NCBI GenBank assembly: GCA_028280615.1
Contig: JANQLK010000058.1
Span: forward strand, 21,360-85,359
Origin: Woeseiaceae bacterium
GTDB taxonomy: Bacteria; Pseudomonadota; Gammaproteobacteria; Steroidobacterales; Woeseiaceae
DNA length: 64,000 nucleotides
Direction: 5' to 3'
In this document: positions 43,650-52,071 of the stretch, one piece after another
How positions within the stretch are numbered: position 1 is the first letter of the stretch
How the letters are laid out: every line of letters starts with the position of its first letter
The notes under the pieces: model-generated
The model's input: only the letters and a program-made list of their open reading frames with translations
Told to the model about the DNA's origin: nothing
The model's database searches: none
Program-made: the position numbers and the translations under genes

Positions 43650-44066
43650 GTGAACCATCCATTGATCGACCGGCTGTTCGACGATTATGGCTACGCGCTC
43701 GTCACCGGCGATACGCACGACGAATTCGTTGCAACGCCGGGTATGAACGTGCTGTTTTTCCCGGGCGACCCGTCGACCACCAAGGACGCAACCGACGTCG
43801 CCGTGGTACTGCCGGAACTCATGAGTTTCTTCGAGGGCCGGCTCAACGCCGGCGTCGTGACCGACACGTTCGGCGACGGCAAGACGCTGAAGCGCCACTA
43901 TGGCTTCAGCGCGTTTCCGTCGCTCGTGTTCGTCCGAGGCGGCGAGTACGTGGGCGCCATCACGCGCATCCAGGACTGGGCTGAGTACATCGACAGGATC
44001 GCCGGCCTGCTCGAGGCAGGGCCGAAGCGCCCGCCCGGCTTCAAGATTCCGGTCGTTCACGCCTGA
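43650..44066 (+). CDS. hyaE: HyaE/HupG-like thioredoxin-fold hydrogenase chaperone
   Basis: The product is 138 residues from the GTG at 43650, one base after the hyaD stop, with GGGAGAG upstream. The frame is open further left, but that part is inside hyaD. Features such as NVLFFPGDPSTTKDATDVAVVLPEL and YGFSAFPSLVFVRGGEYVGAI show a thioredoxin fold without the CxxC pair, as expected for HyaE. The protein binds the Tat signal region of HyaA and checks folding before export. It belongs to the oxygen-tolerant hydrogenase set. Confidence 0.9.
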   Translation: MNHPLIDRLFDDYGYALVTGDTHDEFVATPGMNVLFFPGDPSTTKDATDVAVVLPELMSFFEGRLNAGVVTDTFGDGKTLKRHYGFSAFPSLVFVRGGEYVGAITRIQDWAEYIDRIAGLLEAGPKRPPGFKIPVVHA

Positions 44067-44095
44067 GCGCCGGCGGACCGGGGAACGAGGATACG

Positions 44096-44956
44096 ATGAG
44101 CATCAACGACATACCCGTACACGTAGTCGGACCCGGCAGCCAGCCCGCGGAACCCGATCCGCTGTCCTACATCGACATGCCGAGCGACATGCAGACCTTC
44201 TCGCCGACGCGGCTCGATGATCCCGACGCGTTTCACGAGATGCCCGATGCGCGCGAAGCGATGCGCTGGCTCGCACGCGCACTCGCCGCCTACCCGGGCG
44301 ACGGCCGGCCGCGCCTGGCCGACCTTTGCGCCCTCGACGCGCCGAGCCGCGACATCGTCAACCAGGTGCTCGGCGAAGGCGAGGTCAGTCTGACCGTAAA
44401 CGGGAGTATCGACGCGCGCTGCCAGGAATCCGTGCTGGCCGGCGTCTGGCGCACGATGCTGCTCGATACGGACGGCAACATCGGCCGCGATCTGCTCGAA
44501 GTGGCGGACGCGCCGACGATCATCGCAACGGCATACGAGGCGTCGGCGCCCGTGGACACGTCGGTTCCGGAGAACGCCGACGCCGTCCCGAACGCGCTGC
44601 CGATCCTGATCGAACTCGAAGCGGCGGTCGAAGAGTATGCGGCAACCGCCAGACAGCATTCGATCAACCTGAGCCTTTTGCCGCTCTCCGAGGAGGAGAT
44701 CGAGTTCATCGACCGGCGCCTCGGCCGAGGCCCCGTGGATATCCTGTCGCGCTCCTACGGCAAGTGCCAGGTCATCAGCACGGCGACCGCGAACGTCTGG
44801 TGGGTTCGGTACTACAATTCGATGGGCACGCCAATCCTGAACTCGCTCGAAGTCGTGGACGTTCCCGAGGTCGTCAAGGCCGCCCGCGAGGATCTCCGGG
44901 ACTCGGGGCAAAGGCTAGCCGAAATCCTGGCGCCGTACTGGTCCGACGTCGCGTGA
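44096..44956 (+). CDS. hyaF: HyaF/HupH-like hydrogenase expression protein
   Basis: The product is 286 residues. It contains segments typical of HupH/HyaF: NALPILIELEAAVEEYA, INLSLLPLSEEEIEFIDRRLG, GPVDILSRSYGKCQVISTAT and VWWVRYYNSMGTPILNSLEV. HyaF/HupH assists small-subunit maturation, in particular under oxygen, by a mechanism not fully settled. The last bases overlap a GTG that can start the rubredoxin gene (GTGA). Confidence 0.92.
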   Translation: MSINDIPVHVVGPGSQPAEPDPLSYIDMPSDMQTFSPTRLDDPDAFHEMPDAREAMRWLARALAAYPGDGRPRLADLCALDAPSRDIVNQVLGEGEVSLTVNGSIDARCQESVLAGVWRTMLLDTDGNIGRDLLEVADAPTIIATAYEASAPVDTSVPENADAVPNALPILIELEAAVEEYAATARQHSINLSLLPLSEEEIEFIDRRLGRGPVDILSRSYGKCQVISTATANVWWVRYYNSMGTPILNSLEVVDVPEVVKAAREDLRDSGQRLAEILAPYWSDVA

Positions 44957-45156
44957 CGCCCGCAAGCGACCCCAGCGGACGCCTCGACGCTTCGACGCGC
45001 ATGGAATGCCGGATTTGCTGGTACGTCTACGATCCTGCCGCGGGCGACGAGGTCGAACAGATCGATCCGGGTACGCCGTTCGCCGAACTGCCCGACTACT
45101 GGCGCTGCCCGCAGTGCGACGGCGAGCCCGGCGGATTCCTGCCCGAAGGCGCCTGA
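44953..45156 (+). CDS. hydrogenase-linked rubredoxin (HupI/HoxR type)
   Basis: The product is 67 residues from the GTG at 44953 (overlapping the hyaF stop) or 51 residues from the ATG at 45001. The iron-binding cysteines are in MECRICWYVYDPAAGD and DYWRCPQCDG, the two CxxC knuckles of rubredoxin, with the conserved aromatic residues between. Rubredoxins of this operon are needed for hydrogenase maturation in air in Rhizobium and Cupriavidus. The gene is short enough to be easily missed. The next gene starts two bases after its stop. Confidence 0.93.
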   Translation: MTPASDPSGRLDASTRMECRICWYVYDPAAGDEVEQIDPGTPFAELPDYWRCPQCDGEPGGFLPEGA

Positions 45157-45157
45157 C

Positions 45158-45616
45158 ATGGCTATCTCGCCCGCCGATCTCGTGCAGCATTACGAGACGA
45201 TTCTCGACCAGCGCATGCGGGGACTGCCGTTCCTGAACACCGCGCTCGAGGTCGAGGCCGTCGGCTTCGTAAACCGCGACGAGCACGAAATCGGCGTACT
45301 GATCACGCCGTGGTTCATGAACCTGGTCGTGCTCCCCGGCGACGACCGATGGGACGAACACGAGCCGGGCAGCCTTTGCCAGCTCGAGCTTCCTGCGGGC
45401 CGGATGGAATTCAACGTCGGCGGCGACGAGACGATCGGACGGTTCCTCACGGCGGTGCTGTTCACGACCGTGGCGGACTTTCCCGATCACGGGACGGCTC
45501 GCGATATTGCAGCCGAAATCATGCAGAAACTCCTCGCCGAACCCGAGGACGCGGCACAGGCCGTCGCACCGACCATGAGCCGCCGCGCACTGTTTTCCCG
45601 GGCGGGACGAACCTGA
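45158..45616 (+). CDS. HybE/HupJ-like hydrogenase assembly chaperone
   Basis: The product is 152 residues. MRGLPFLNTALEVEAVGF, ITPWFMNLVVLPGDD and LPAGRMEFNVGGDE are the hallmarks of the HybE/HupJ family. Members act as cytoplasmic chaperones that prevent early export of the Tat-dependent small subunit. The C-terminal tail (MSRRALFSRAG) is basic. The stop overlaps the hypA start (TGATG), so translation is coupled. Confidence 0.9.
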   Translation: MAISPADLVQHYETILDQRMRGLPFLNTALEVEAVGFVNRDEHEIGVLITPWFMNLVVLPGDDRWDEHEPGSLCQLELPAGRMEFNVGGDETIGRFLTAVLFTTVADFPDHGTARDIAAEIMQKLLAEPEDAAQAVAPTMSRRALFSRAGRT

Positions 45617-45984
45617 TGCACGAGATGTCCGTTTGTGTCGCGCTCATCGCCGAGGTCGAGCGGATCGCCGCCGAGCGCGCGCATACGGTTGTCAGCCGCA
45701 TCGAGATCGGCATCGGTCCGCTGTCGGGCGTCGAGGCCGTGCTGCTCGAACGCGCGTTTCCACTCGCGGCCGCCGGCACCTGTGCCGAGCATGCGGAGCT
45801 TCGTATCCGGAGCACCGACATAGTGGTTCGCTGCAGCCAGTGCGGCGAAGAGTCGCCGGCGCGCGCGAATCGCCTGCTGTGCGGCGCCTGCGGCGACTAT
45901 CGAACCCGCGTCGTCAGCGGCGAGGAAATGATTCTTCAGCGCGTGGAACTCGGCGCGCCGGCCGCGCGCTCGCTGGCTTCCTGA
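45616..45984 (+). CDS. hypA: hydrogenase nickel incorporation protein HypA
   Basis: The product is 122 residues from the ATG at 45616. The N-terminal MHEMSV carries the nickel-binding His2, and the structural zinc site is two CxxC pairs, CSQCGE and CGACGDY, about 23 residues apart. HypA hands nickel to the large subunit together with HypB. It ends the rightward hydrogenase operon and is followed 28 bp later by the convergent hypE gene. Confidence 0.95.
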   Translation: MHEMSVCVALIAEVERIAAERAHTVVSRIEIGIGPLSGVEAVLLERAFPLAAAGTCAEHAELRIRSTDIVVRCSQCGEESPARANRLLCGACGDYRTRVVSGEEMILQRVELGAPAARSLAS

Positions 45985-46011
45985 TAGGGGCAGCCGGATA
46001 AGTGCAGCCGG

Positions 46012-47019
46012 CTAGCAGATCCGCGGCAGCGGATCGTCTTCCAGTTCTTCCAGGAAACGCTCACCGCCGATCTCAGTCAGCATCGTCACGCGGCCGCCCT
46101 CGGCGCCGATCTCGCCCACGACGGCGGCGTCCCGGCCGTCCTCGTGAGCCTTGAGCGCCGCGACCGCGTCGTCCGCCTGGTCGGGACGCACGACGGCGAG
46201 AACGCGCCCCTCGGAGGCGAGGTAGTAGGGGTCGTAGCCGAGCATCTCGCAGACCGCGCGCACCGGGTCGCGCACGGGCACGCGCTCGTTGAAGCGAACG
46301 CCCAGACCCGTCGCGTGCACTATCTCGTGGGCGATGGATGCGATGCCGCCGCGGGTCGGGTCGCGCATGAAGCGCACGCCGTCGAAACCCATGAGGATTT
46401 CGGTCAGCGGCAGCACCGAACCGGAGTCGGACTGCACGTCGCCGCGCAAACCGAATTCCTCGCGCGCCAGCATCACGGCCGTGCCGTGATCGCCGACGCT
46501 GCCGCTCAGGACGATCGCGTCGCCCGTTTCGATATTCCGGATGCCCGGACTGTTGCCGGCCATGCGAACGCCGACACCCGTAGTCGCGAGGTATATGCCG
46601 CCGCCCTCGCCGCGCTTCAGTACTTTCGTATCGCCGGCCGTCACCCTGACGCCCGAGTCGCGCGCGGCCCGCGCCAGGCTCGCGACGATGCGGTCGAGCA
46701 AGGCGATCTCCAGGCCCTCCTCGATGAAGGCGTTGAGCGTGAGATACAAAGGCCGCGCGCCCGCGACAGCGAGGTCGTTGGTCGTGCCGTGCACGGCAAG
46801 CGAGCCGATGTCGCCGCCGGGGAACTCGAGCGGCTGCACCGTGAACCCATCGGTCGTGATCATGACCTCACCGCCGTTCAGCGCGAGCGGCACCGCATCG
46901 GCCTGCACGTCGAGGTCGTCGCGGCCCAGGTGATGGGCAAAGACCTCGTCGATGAGCTCACGCATGAAGCGGCCGCCGTTGCCGTGCGCGAGCGATATGT
47001 GATCGTCGTCCAGACTCAT
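46012..47019 (-). CDS. hypE: hydrogenase expression/formation protein HypE
   Basis: The product is 335 residues from the ATG at 47019; the frame stays open upstream into hypF sequence, which was rejected. The PurM-like ATP-binding domain is visible (LAHGNGGRFMRELI, GDIGSLAVHGTTNDLAVAGA, MRDPTRGGIA). The C-terminus is PRIC, whose Cys accepts the carbamoyl group that HypE dehydrates to cyanide for the Fe site. HypF, encoded just upstream, supplies the carbamoyl group. It is the last gene of the leftward hypCBDFE operon. Confidence 0.96.
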   Translation of the reverse strand: MSLDDDHISLAHGNGGRFMRELIDEVFAHHLGRDDLDVQADAVPLALNGGEVMITTDGFTVQPLEFPGGDIGSLAVHGTTNDLAVAGARPLYLTLNAFIEEGLEIALLDRIVASLARAARDSGVRVTAGDTKVLKRGEGGGIYLATTGVGVRMAGNSPGIRNIETGDAIVLSGSVGDHGTAVMLAREEFGLRGDVQSDSGSVLPLTEILMGFDGVRFMRDPTRGGIASIAHEIVHATGLGVRFNERVPVRDPVRAVCEMLGYDPYYLASEGRVLAVVRPDQADDAVAALKAHEDGRDAAVVGEIGAEGGRVTMLTEIGGERFLEELEDDPLPRIC

Positions 47020-47039
47020 TCTCCGCGTCGCGTCCGCGG

Positions 47040-49358
47040 TCACTGGACGCGCGTACTCTGAGCGGCCAGGTGTGCCGCCTGACCGTAGCACAAGGCCGCG
47101 TCGTTGGGCGGCAGCGCCTCGGGCAGAAATATACGAAAGCCGTTTTCGTCCAGCTTCGATATGACCTGCTCGGTCAGTACGCGATTCTGGAATACGCCGC
47201 CGCAGAGACCGACGTGGTTCACGGCGAACTTCTCCCGGACCCTGCGCGCCTGCTGCAGTACGACCTGGGCCATTGACACGTGAAAAATGCCGGCGCGATC
47301 GGCCATGCTGATGCGGTCGTCGCGAAGCGCGGTCAACAGAGGCGCCCAATCGGTCCGCCAGAGTCCTTCGTCGTCATGGTAGAGCGACAGGTAGACCGGC
47401 TCATGACGGCCACCGTCGCACAAGGCCTCGAGCTGCATCGGCCCCTGGGCCTCGAAGCTGACCCGGCCGGTACCCATGACCAGTGCGGCAGCGGCATCGA
47501 ACAGCCGGCCGGCCGAGCTGGTTACAGGGCTGTTGATGCGCTGGTTCCAGGCAGCGCGCGACAGGCGATCGGCATCCTCGGGAGGTGCCCAGTCGATACC
47601 CGATTCCCAGAGCAGTGCGGCCGCGCTGCGCCACGGTTCACGCCCGGCGCGGTTGCCGCCCGGCAGCCGGAACGGCCTCATGCTCGCCACGCGCTGCCAG
47701 CTGCCGCATTCACCGAGCAGTGCCTCGCCGCCCCAGAGGCTGCCGTCCTCGCCCAGGCCGATACCGTCCCAGGTGAATACCAGCCAGTTCGCGGGAATGC
47801 CCGCCTCGGCGGTGAGCGCAGACGCATGTGCGGCATGATGCCAGACCGTCTCGACGGGCAGCCGCTGCTGCCGCGCCCAGCGGTGGGTCGTATACCCGGT
47901 GTGCGCATCGCAGGCGATGCGCTCGGCCGTCACGCCGTACAGCGACTGCAACTCGCCGGCAACGCGTTCGAGAACCGCCAGGCTGCGCGGGCTGTCCATT
48001 TCGCCGATGTGCGGCGAGATCACGATGCGGTTGTCCCAGGCGAGGGCTATGGCGCTCTTCATGTGGCCGCCCACGGCGAGCACCGGGGAGTCGAGGCGTC
48101 CTGGAATCTCGAGCTCCAGCGGCGCGCAGCCGCGACCGATTCGAAACGGCCGGACCTGGCCGGCGATCTCACGATAGACGGGGTCATCGGCGGGGCGAAC
48201 GATGGGCCGGTCGTGATGCAGAAACGCGTCGGCGATTCGCCGCAGGCGCCGTTCGGCCTCGGCGTTGTCCGTGAGGACGGGCTCACCGCTGATGTTGCCC
48301 GAGGTCGCGACCAACGGCCCGTCGAATGCCTGCAGCAACAGCTGGTGTAGCGGGCTGTAGGGCAGAAACACGCCGATCTCGCCCAGGTTCGGGGCGATCC
48401 CTTCGGCAAGCTTCGTGTGCTCACGACGCTTGAGGAGCACGATCGGTCGTGCCGGACTGGCGAGCAGCCGTCCCTCGTCCGCGCTGATGCGGGCGAAGTC
48501 GCGAACGCGGGCAAGCCCATCGCGTCCCGCAAGCGGGAACATGACGGCGAAGGGTTTGTGCGGCCTGTGCTTGCGACGCCGCAGCGCCGAAACGGCCTCG
48601 GCGTTTCGCGCATCGCACATCAGATGGTAGCCGCCGATGCCCTTGACCGCGACGATTTTGCCGTCCTTCAGGTGTGCAAGCGTCGCCTCGAGCGCATCGT
48701 GCTCCTCGACGGTCTCCGAGGGTCTTGCATGCTTGAACTTGAGGCTCGGCCCGCACTTGGGACATGCAACCGGTTCGGCATGAAAGCGGCGATCCGACGG
48801 GCTCTGGTACTCGGCTTCGCAGTCCGGGCACAGTTTGAACTCCGCCATCGACGTATTCGGGCGATCGTAGGGCAGCGACTCGATCAGCGTGTACCGCGGC
48901 CCGCACTGCGTGCAGTTGATGAACGGATAGCGATAGCGGCGATTCGACGGATCGGCGAGTTCGGCGCGGCAGTCGTCGCACATGAAGTAATCGGGCGGCA
49001 CGAACACGTGGGACTCCGCGTCCCCGCTGCTCGCGACGATGTCGAAACGTTCGAAGCCCACGGTGTCGACGGGGTTGATCTTCGCGATTCGCGGCTTCGA
49101 GAGCGGCGGCGCCCGGCGAATGAGGTCGGCGCGGAAGCGCCGAATCACTTCGTGACGACCGCAGACCACGATCTCGACCTCCCCCTGCCGGTTGCAGACG
49201 TGACCCGTAAGGCCGTACTCGGTCGCGAGACGATACACGAATGGCCGAAAGCCGACGCCCTGTACGTGACCGACGAGCGACATGCGCACGGCGTAGCTGG
49301 GTACCGACGCGAGTGTCGACGGCGGCGGGCCAGCGCCGGAGTCTCTGGCCCGTTCCAC
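47040..49358 (-). CDS. hypF: carbamoyltransferase HypF
   Basis: The product is 772 residues from a GTG at 49358, four bases after the hypD stop; a GTG at 49289 is also possible and would shorten it by 23 residues. Domain order is normal: acylphosphatase (VGHVQGVGFRPFVYRL), two zinc fingers (CDDCRAEL, CTQCGPR, CPDCEAEY, CPKCGP), a YrdC domain (VKGIGGYHLMCDA) and a Kae1-like domain (HHAAHASALTAEAG, GLCGGVFQNRVLTE). It makes and transfers the carbamoyl group that becomes the cyanide ligands of the NiFe site. Confidence 0.95.
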   Translation of the reverse strand: MERARDSGAGPPPSTLASVPSYAVRMSLVGHVQGVGFRPFVYRLATEYGLTGHVCNRQGEVEIVVCGRHEVIRRFRADLIRRAPPLSKPRIAKINPVDTVGFERFDIVASSGDAESHVFVPPDYFMCDDCRAELADPSNRRYRYPFINCTQCGPRYTLIESLPYDRPNTSMAEFKLCPDCEAEYQSPSDRRFHAEPVACPKCGPSLKFKHARPSETVEEHDALEATLAHLKDGKIVAVKGIGGYHLMCDARNAEAVSALRRRKHRPHKPFAVMFPLAGRDGLARVRDFARISADEGRLLASPARPIVLLKRREHTKLAEGIAPNLGEIGVFLPYSPLHQLLLQAFDGPLVATSGNISGEPVLTDNAEAERRLRRIADAFLHHDRPIVRPADDPVYREIAGQVRPFRIGRGCAPLELEIPGRLDSPVLAVGGHMKSAIALAWDNRIVISPHIGEMDSPRSLAVLERVAGELQSLYGVTAERIACDAHTGYTTHRWARQQRLPVETVWHHAAHASALTAEAGIPANWLVFTWDGIGLGEDGSLWGGEALLGECGSWQRVASMRPFRLPGGNRAGREPWRSAAALLWESGIDWAPPEDADRLSRAAWNQRINSPVTSSAGRLFDAAAALVMGTGRVSFEAQGPMQLEALCDGGRHEPVYLSLYHDDEGLWRTDWAPLLTALRDDRISMADRAGIFHVSMAQVVLQQARRVREKFAVNHVGLCGGVFQNRVLTEQVISKLDENGFRIFLPEALPPNDAALCYGQAAHLAAQSTRVQ

Positions 49359-49362
49359 GGTA

Positions 49363-50496
49363 TCAGCCAACGGCCCGGGCCTGCCTCTGGTCTGCCGCAT
49401 CGGCCACGTTGTCGCGATAGCCGGCCGACCACCAGATCCTGCAGGCACCTTCGTCCGACACCATGCACGGCCCGATCGGCTTGCGCGGTGTGCAGGCCTT
49501 GCCGTACAGCCGGCACTGGTTGGGATAGATCTTGCCGAGCACGACGCGGGCGCAGTCGCAGCCGGGCGGCATCTCGCCGACCCGTTTGCGCGAATCGTCC
49601 GCGTACGAGGCGAAGCGCCGACGAGCGTCGTGCGCCGCGTAGTCGTCGCGCAGCACGTAGCCCGAACCGGGGATGATGCCGACGCCGCGCCAGTTCGCAT
49701 CGGCGACGCGCATGACCGAGTCGAGCTGGCGCCGCGCCTCCACATTGCCGCCGGGCCGGACGACCTCGGGATAGCAGTTGTCGAGCATCGGCCGGCCTTC
49801 GCGAAGCTGTGTGAGCACGGAGACCATCGCCTTGAGCAGCGTGTCGGGCCTGAAGCCCGCGATTGCGGCCGGTATTGCGTGGCGCTCGGGGACGAACGCC
49901 CATTCCTCGGGTCCCATGACCGTCGACACGTGACCGGGCGCGATCAGCGCGTCGAAACCCGGCGACTCGGATCCGAGCAGCATGGCGACGGCGGGCCAGG
50001 TCAGCCGGCCCGACAGCAGGACGCTCAGATTGGCTGGCGCGCCTTCGGCAAGCATCGCGGCTACCGGCGCCGTGGTCGTCTCGAAGCCCGCCGCGAAAAA
50101 CACGACCTGCCGGTCCGGATCCTCGCGTGCGATACGCACGGCCTCGGCAGGGGAGGCAATCGGCCGGATGTCGGCGCCGGCGGCCCTCGCCTGCTCGAGT
50201 GAGCGCGGCTCGCGCTTCGGCACGTTGACGGGCACGCGCAGCATGTCGCCGAAGGCTACGAGCGTGACGTCCTCGTTGAGGGCAATCTGAACGGCCTCGA
50301 ATACGTCCTCTTCGGGACAAATGCACACGGGACAGCCCGGCCCGGGCACGAGTTCGATCGTCTCGGGAATTGCGGTCCGAAGGCCCGCCATCGAGATGGA
50401 ACGCTCGTGGCCGCCGCAGACGTTCATGATGCGGACGGGCGCAGCCTCGGCCAGACGCTCGAGTTCACTCAGCCAGTGCGCCTCCGGCCGCGTCAT
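49363..50496 (-). CDS. hypD: hydrogenase formation protein HypD
   Basis: The product is 377 residues from the ATG at 50496, which overlaps the hypB stop (ATGA); an ATG at 50514 is inside hypB. Conserved cysteine motifs are present: MNVCGGHERSI, PGPGCPVCICP and, near the end, a [4Fe-4S] set in PPGCDCARVVLG and CRLYGKACTP. With HypC it assembles the Fe(CN)2CO unit. The C-terminal segment has the usual length. Confidence 0.95.
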   Translation of the reverse strand: MTRPEAHWLSELERLAEAAPVRIMNVCGGHERSISMAGLRTAIPETIELVPGPGCPVCICPEEDVFEAVQIALNEDVTLVAFGDMLRVPVNVPKREPRSLEQARAAGADIRPIASPAEAVRIAREDPDRQVVFFAAGFETTTAPVAAMLAEGAPANLSVLLSGRLTWPAVAMLLGSESPGFDALIAPGHVSTVMGPEEWAFVPERHAIPAAIAGFRPDTLLKAMVSVLTQLREGRPMLDNCYPEVVRPGGNVEARRQLDSVMRVADANWRGVGIIPGSGYVLRDDYAAHDARRRFASYADDSRKRVGEMPPGCDCARVVLGKIYPNQCRLYGKACTPRKPIGPCMVSDEGACRIWWSAGYRDNVADAADQRQARAVG

Positions 50497-51227
50497 GCCC
50501 GGCTCCCGACCCATTCGAGCCAGGCGTCCAGGCCCGTGCCCGAGCGCGACGAGACGGTCATTACGGGCGCGTCGCTTGCGAGACGGCGAACGCAGTCCGT
50601 CGCGGCGTCGGGACTGAAGTCGTCGAGCACGGAGAGCAGGTCCGCCTTGGTGATCAGGACCAGATCGGCGGCGCGGAACATCACGGGGTACTTCGCCGGT
50701 TTGTCGTCACCCTCGGGCGTCGACAGCAGTGCCACGTTGACGTGCTGGCCGAGGTCGAAGCTTGCCGGGCAAACGAGGTTGCCGACGTTCTCGATGAAGA
50801 CGATGTCAACCGCATCGAGATCCAGTTCGTGCAGCGCCGTGTGCACCATGTGCGCGTCCAGGTGGCAGGCCGTGCCCGTCGATATCTGTATGGCATCGAC
50901 ACCCTTCGCGCGTATCCGGGCAGCGTCGTTCTCGGTCTCGAGGTCGCCCTCGATCACCGCGATGCGGCGATCGGCGCCGATCGCGTCGATGGTCGCCTCG
51001 AGCAGAGAGGTTTTGCCGGAGCCCGGCGACGACATCAGATTGATCGCGACGACTCCGTGCCGGTCGAAATGCTCGCGATTGTGCAGCGCCTGGTGGTCGT
51101 TGGCATCGAGCAGCCCCTTGAGCACCTCGACCGACTCGTGCCCACCGCCAGTTCTCGCGAGATGTCCGCCTGCCGCTACGAGGTGTTCGTTGCCCGGAGT
51201 GACGTTGCAGCCGCAGGTATCGCACAT
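50493..51227 (-). CDS. hypB: hydrogenase nickel incorporation GTPase HypB
   Basis: The product is 244 residues. It begins MCDTCGCN, the high-affinity nickel motif CxxCGC, but lacks a long His-rich stretch, so it does not store nickel. The GTPase signature is NLMSSPGSGKTSLL (P-loop), with FIENVGNLVCPA and ITKADLL further on. HypB and HypA insert nickel into the large subunit in a GTP-dependent manner. It lies 19 bp after hypC. Confidence 0.96.
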   Translation of the reverse strand: MCDTCGCNVTPGNEHLVAAGGHLARTGGGHESVEVLKGLLDANDHQALHNREHFDRHGVVAINLMSSPGSGKTSLLEATIDAIGADRRIAVIEGDLETENDAARIRAKGVDAIQISTGTACHLDAHMVHTALHELDLDAVDIVFIENVGNLVCPASFDLGQHVNVALLSTPEGDDKPAKYPVMFRAADLVLITKADLLSVLDDFSPDAATDCVRRLASDAPVMTVSSRSGTGLDAWLEWVGSRA

Positions 51228-51246
51228 GTCTCAGTTCTCCATCCGG

Positions 51247-51474
51247 TCAGGCGCCCGCGGCGATGATGTCGTCGAACAGCTTCAGCGATTCCTCGGCCTC
51301 TTCCGTGCTCACCTTCTGGATCGCGTAGCCGACGTGCACGAGCACGTGGTCGCCCGGAACGAGGTCCTCGCCCTGAAGCATGAACAGGCTGACGTCACGC
51401 TCGATTCCGCGCGCCTCGCAGCGGCAGACGAAACCGTCGATCGACTTGATTTCCATCGGTATGGCAAGGCACAT
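51247..51474 (-). CDS. hypC: hydrogenase assembly chaperone HypC
   Basis: The product is 75 residues beginning MCLAIPMEI, whose Cys2 is the essential ligand that carries the iron unit between HypD and the large subunit. GDHVLVHVGYAIQKVSTEEAEE at the C-terminal half is typical. As first gene of the leftward operon, it should have its promoter in the 240-bp gap to the right. Confidence 0.96.
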   Translation of the reverse strand: MCLAIPMEIKSIDGFVCRCEARGIERDVSLFMLQGEDLVPGDHVLVHVGYAIQKVSTEEAEESLKLFDDIIAAGA

Positions 51475-51714
51475 GTGGGACCTCTCGGGCGGCCGTCCAG
51501 GCGCGTCGGGAAGCCTCGATACGCCCGTCGGCGGTTTTATGATGCCGCCATTCGATCTTAGACCCTGGCCCTGGCCAACTGCGTACGTAATAACGCCTAT
51601 TCCTGTCGTGCTTTGCGCTGCCTATCGTTGAATTGTAGAAAAACCCGGCCGAATCGGCGCCGCTCGAGGGCCGCGTGACGGGTTTCGATCACCCTCCGAC
51701 CGTGGAGTACTTCG

Positions 51715-51918
51715 ATGCGAGCGCTAATCTCATCTCTTGTCCTGCTGGCAGCCGCTGATGGCGCCGGTGCCCACGCACTCGACGCCAGTCATTCACTGAC
51801 GGAACGGCTTCTGCACCAGTTCGGGGCCCCACACCACGCTCTGCTGCTCTTGGGGCTGGGCGCTTTCCTGTTCGCCGCGCTCCGCTACGCTCGTTCGCGC
51901 CGGCAGCGGAACGATTGA
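51715..51918 (+). CDS. small exported membrane protein, function unknown
   Basis: The product is 67 residues with GGAG eight bases before the ATG. A signal peptide (about 1-19, AAADGAGA) is followed by a His-containing loop (LDASHSLTERLLHQFGAPHH), a single helix (ALLLLGLGAFLFAALRY) and a basic tail (RSRRQRND). The GA-H-A-L motif recalls the N-terminus of HupE/UreJ nickel transporters, but most of that protein is absent. It lies between hypC and the prenyltransferase gene. No function is assigned. Confidence 0.65.
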   Translation: MRALISSLVLLAAADGAGAHALDASHSLTERLLHQFGAPHHALLLLGLGAFLFAALRYARSRRQRND

Positions 51919-51969
51919 CGCCTCGCTGCGGCCTTCAAGCCTGTCAACATGAGGACGGTCGTGTTCTGC

Positions 51970-51977
51970 TATACAAT
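51970..51977 (+). promoter_or_regulatory. candidate extended -10 upstream of the prenyltransferase gene
   Basis: TGCTATACAAT at 51967-51977 contains an extended -10 (TGC then TATACA) 95 bp before the ATG at 52072. No -35 match was seen. Low confidence. Confidence 0.3.
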
Positions 51978-52071
51978 CGTCCGTCGTTCTCGACACTAAT
52001 TCAATCGAACCGCCGGCCTGGCCGGTAACGGGTAGCCGTGATCCGAACGGTGCGGCTACCGGGAGCGAATC

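Noticed and set aside
45981..46013. A terminator between hypA and hypE (AGCCGG/CCGGCT)
   Set aside because: The stem is only 6 bp and there is no U-tract.
51475..51714. A sigma-54 promoter for hypC or the small ORF (TGGCC..TGC pattern)
   Set aside because: The GG and GC are not 10 bp apart in any candidate, so the -24/-12 rule is not met.
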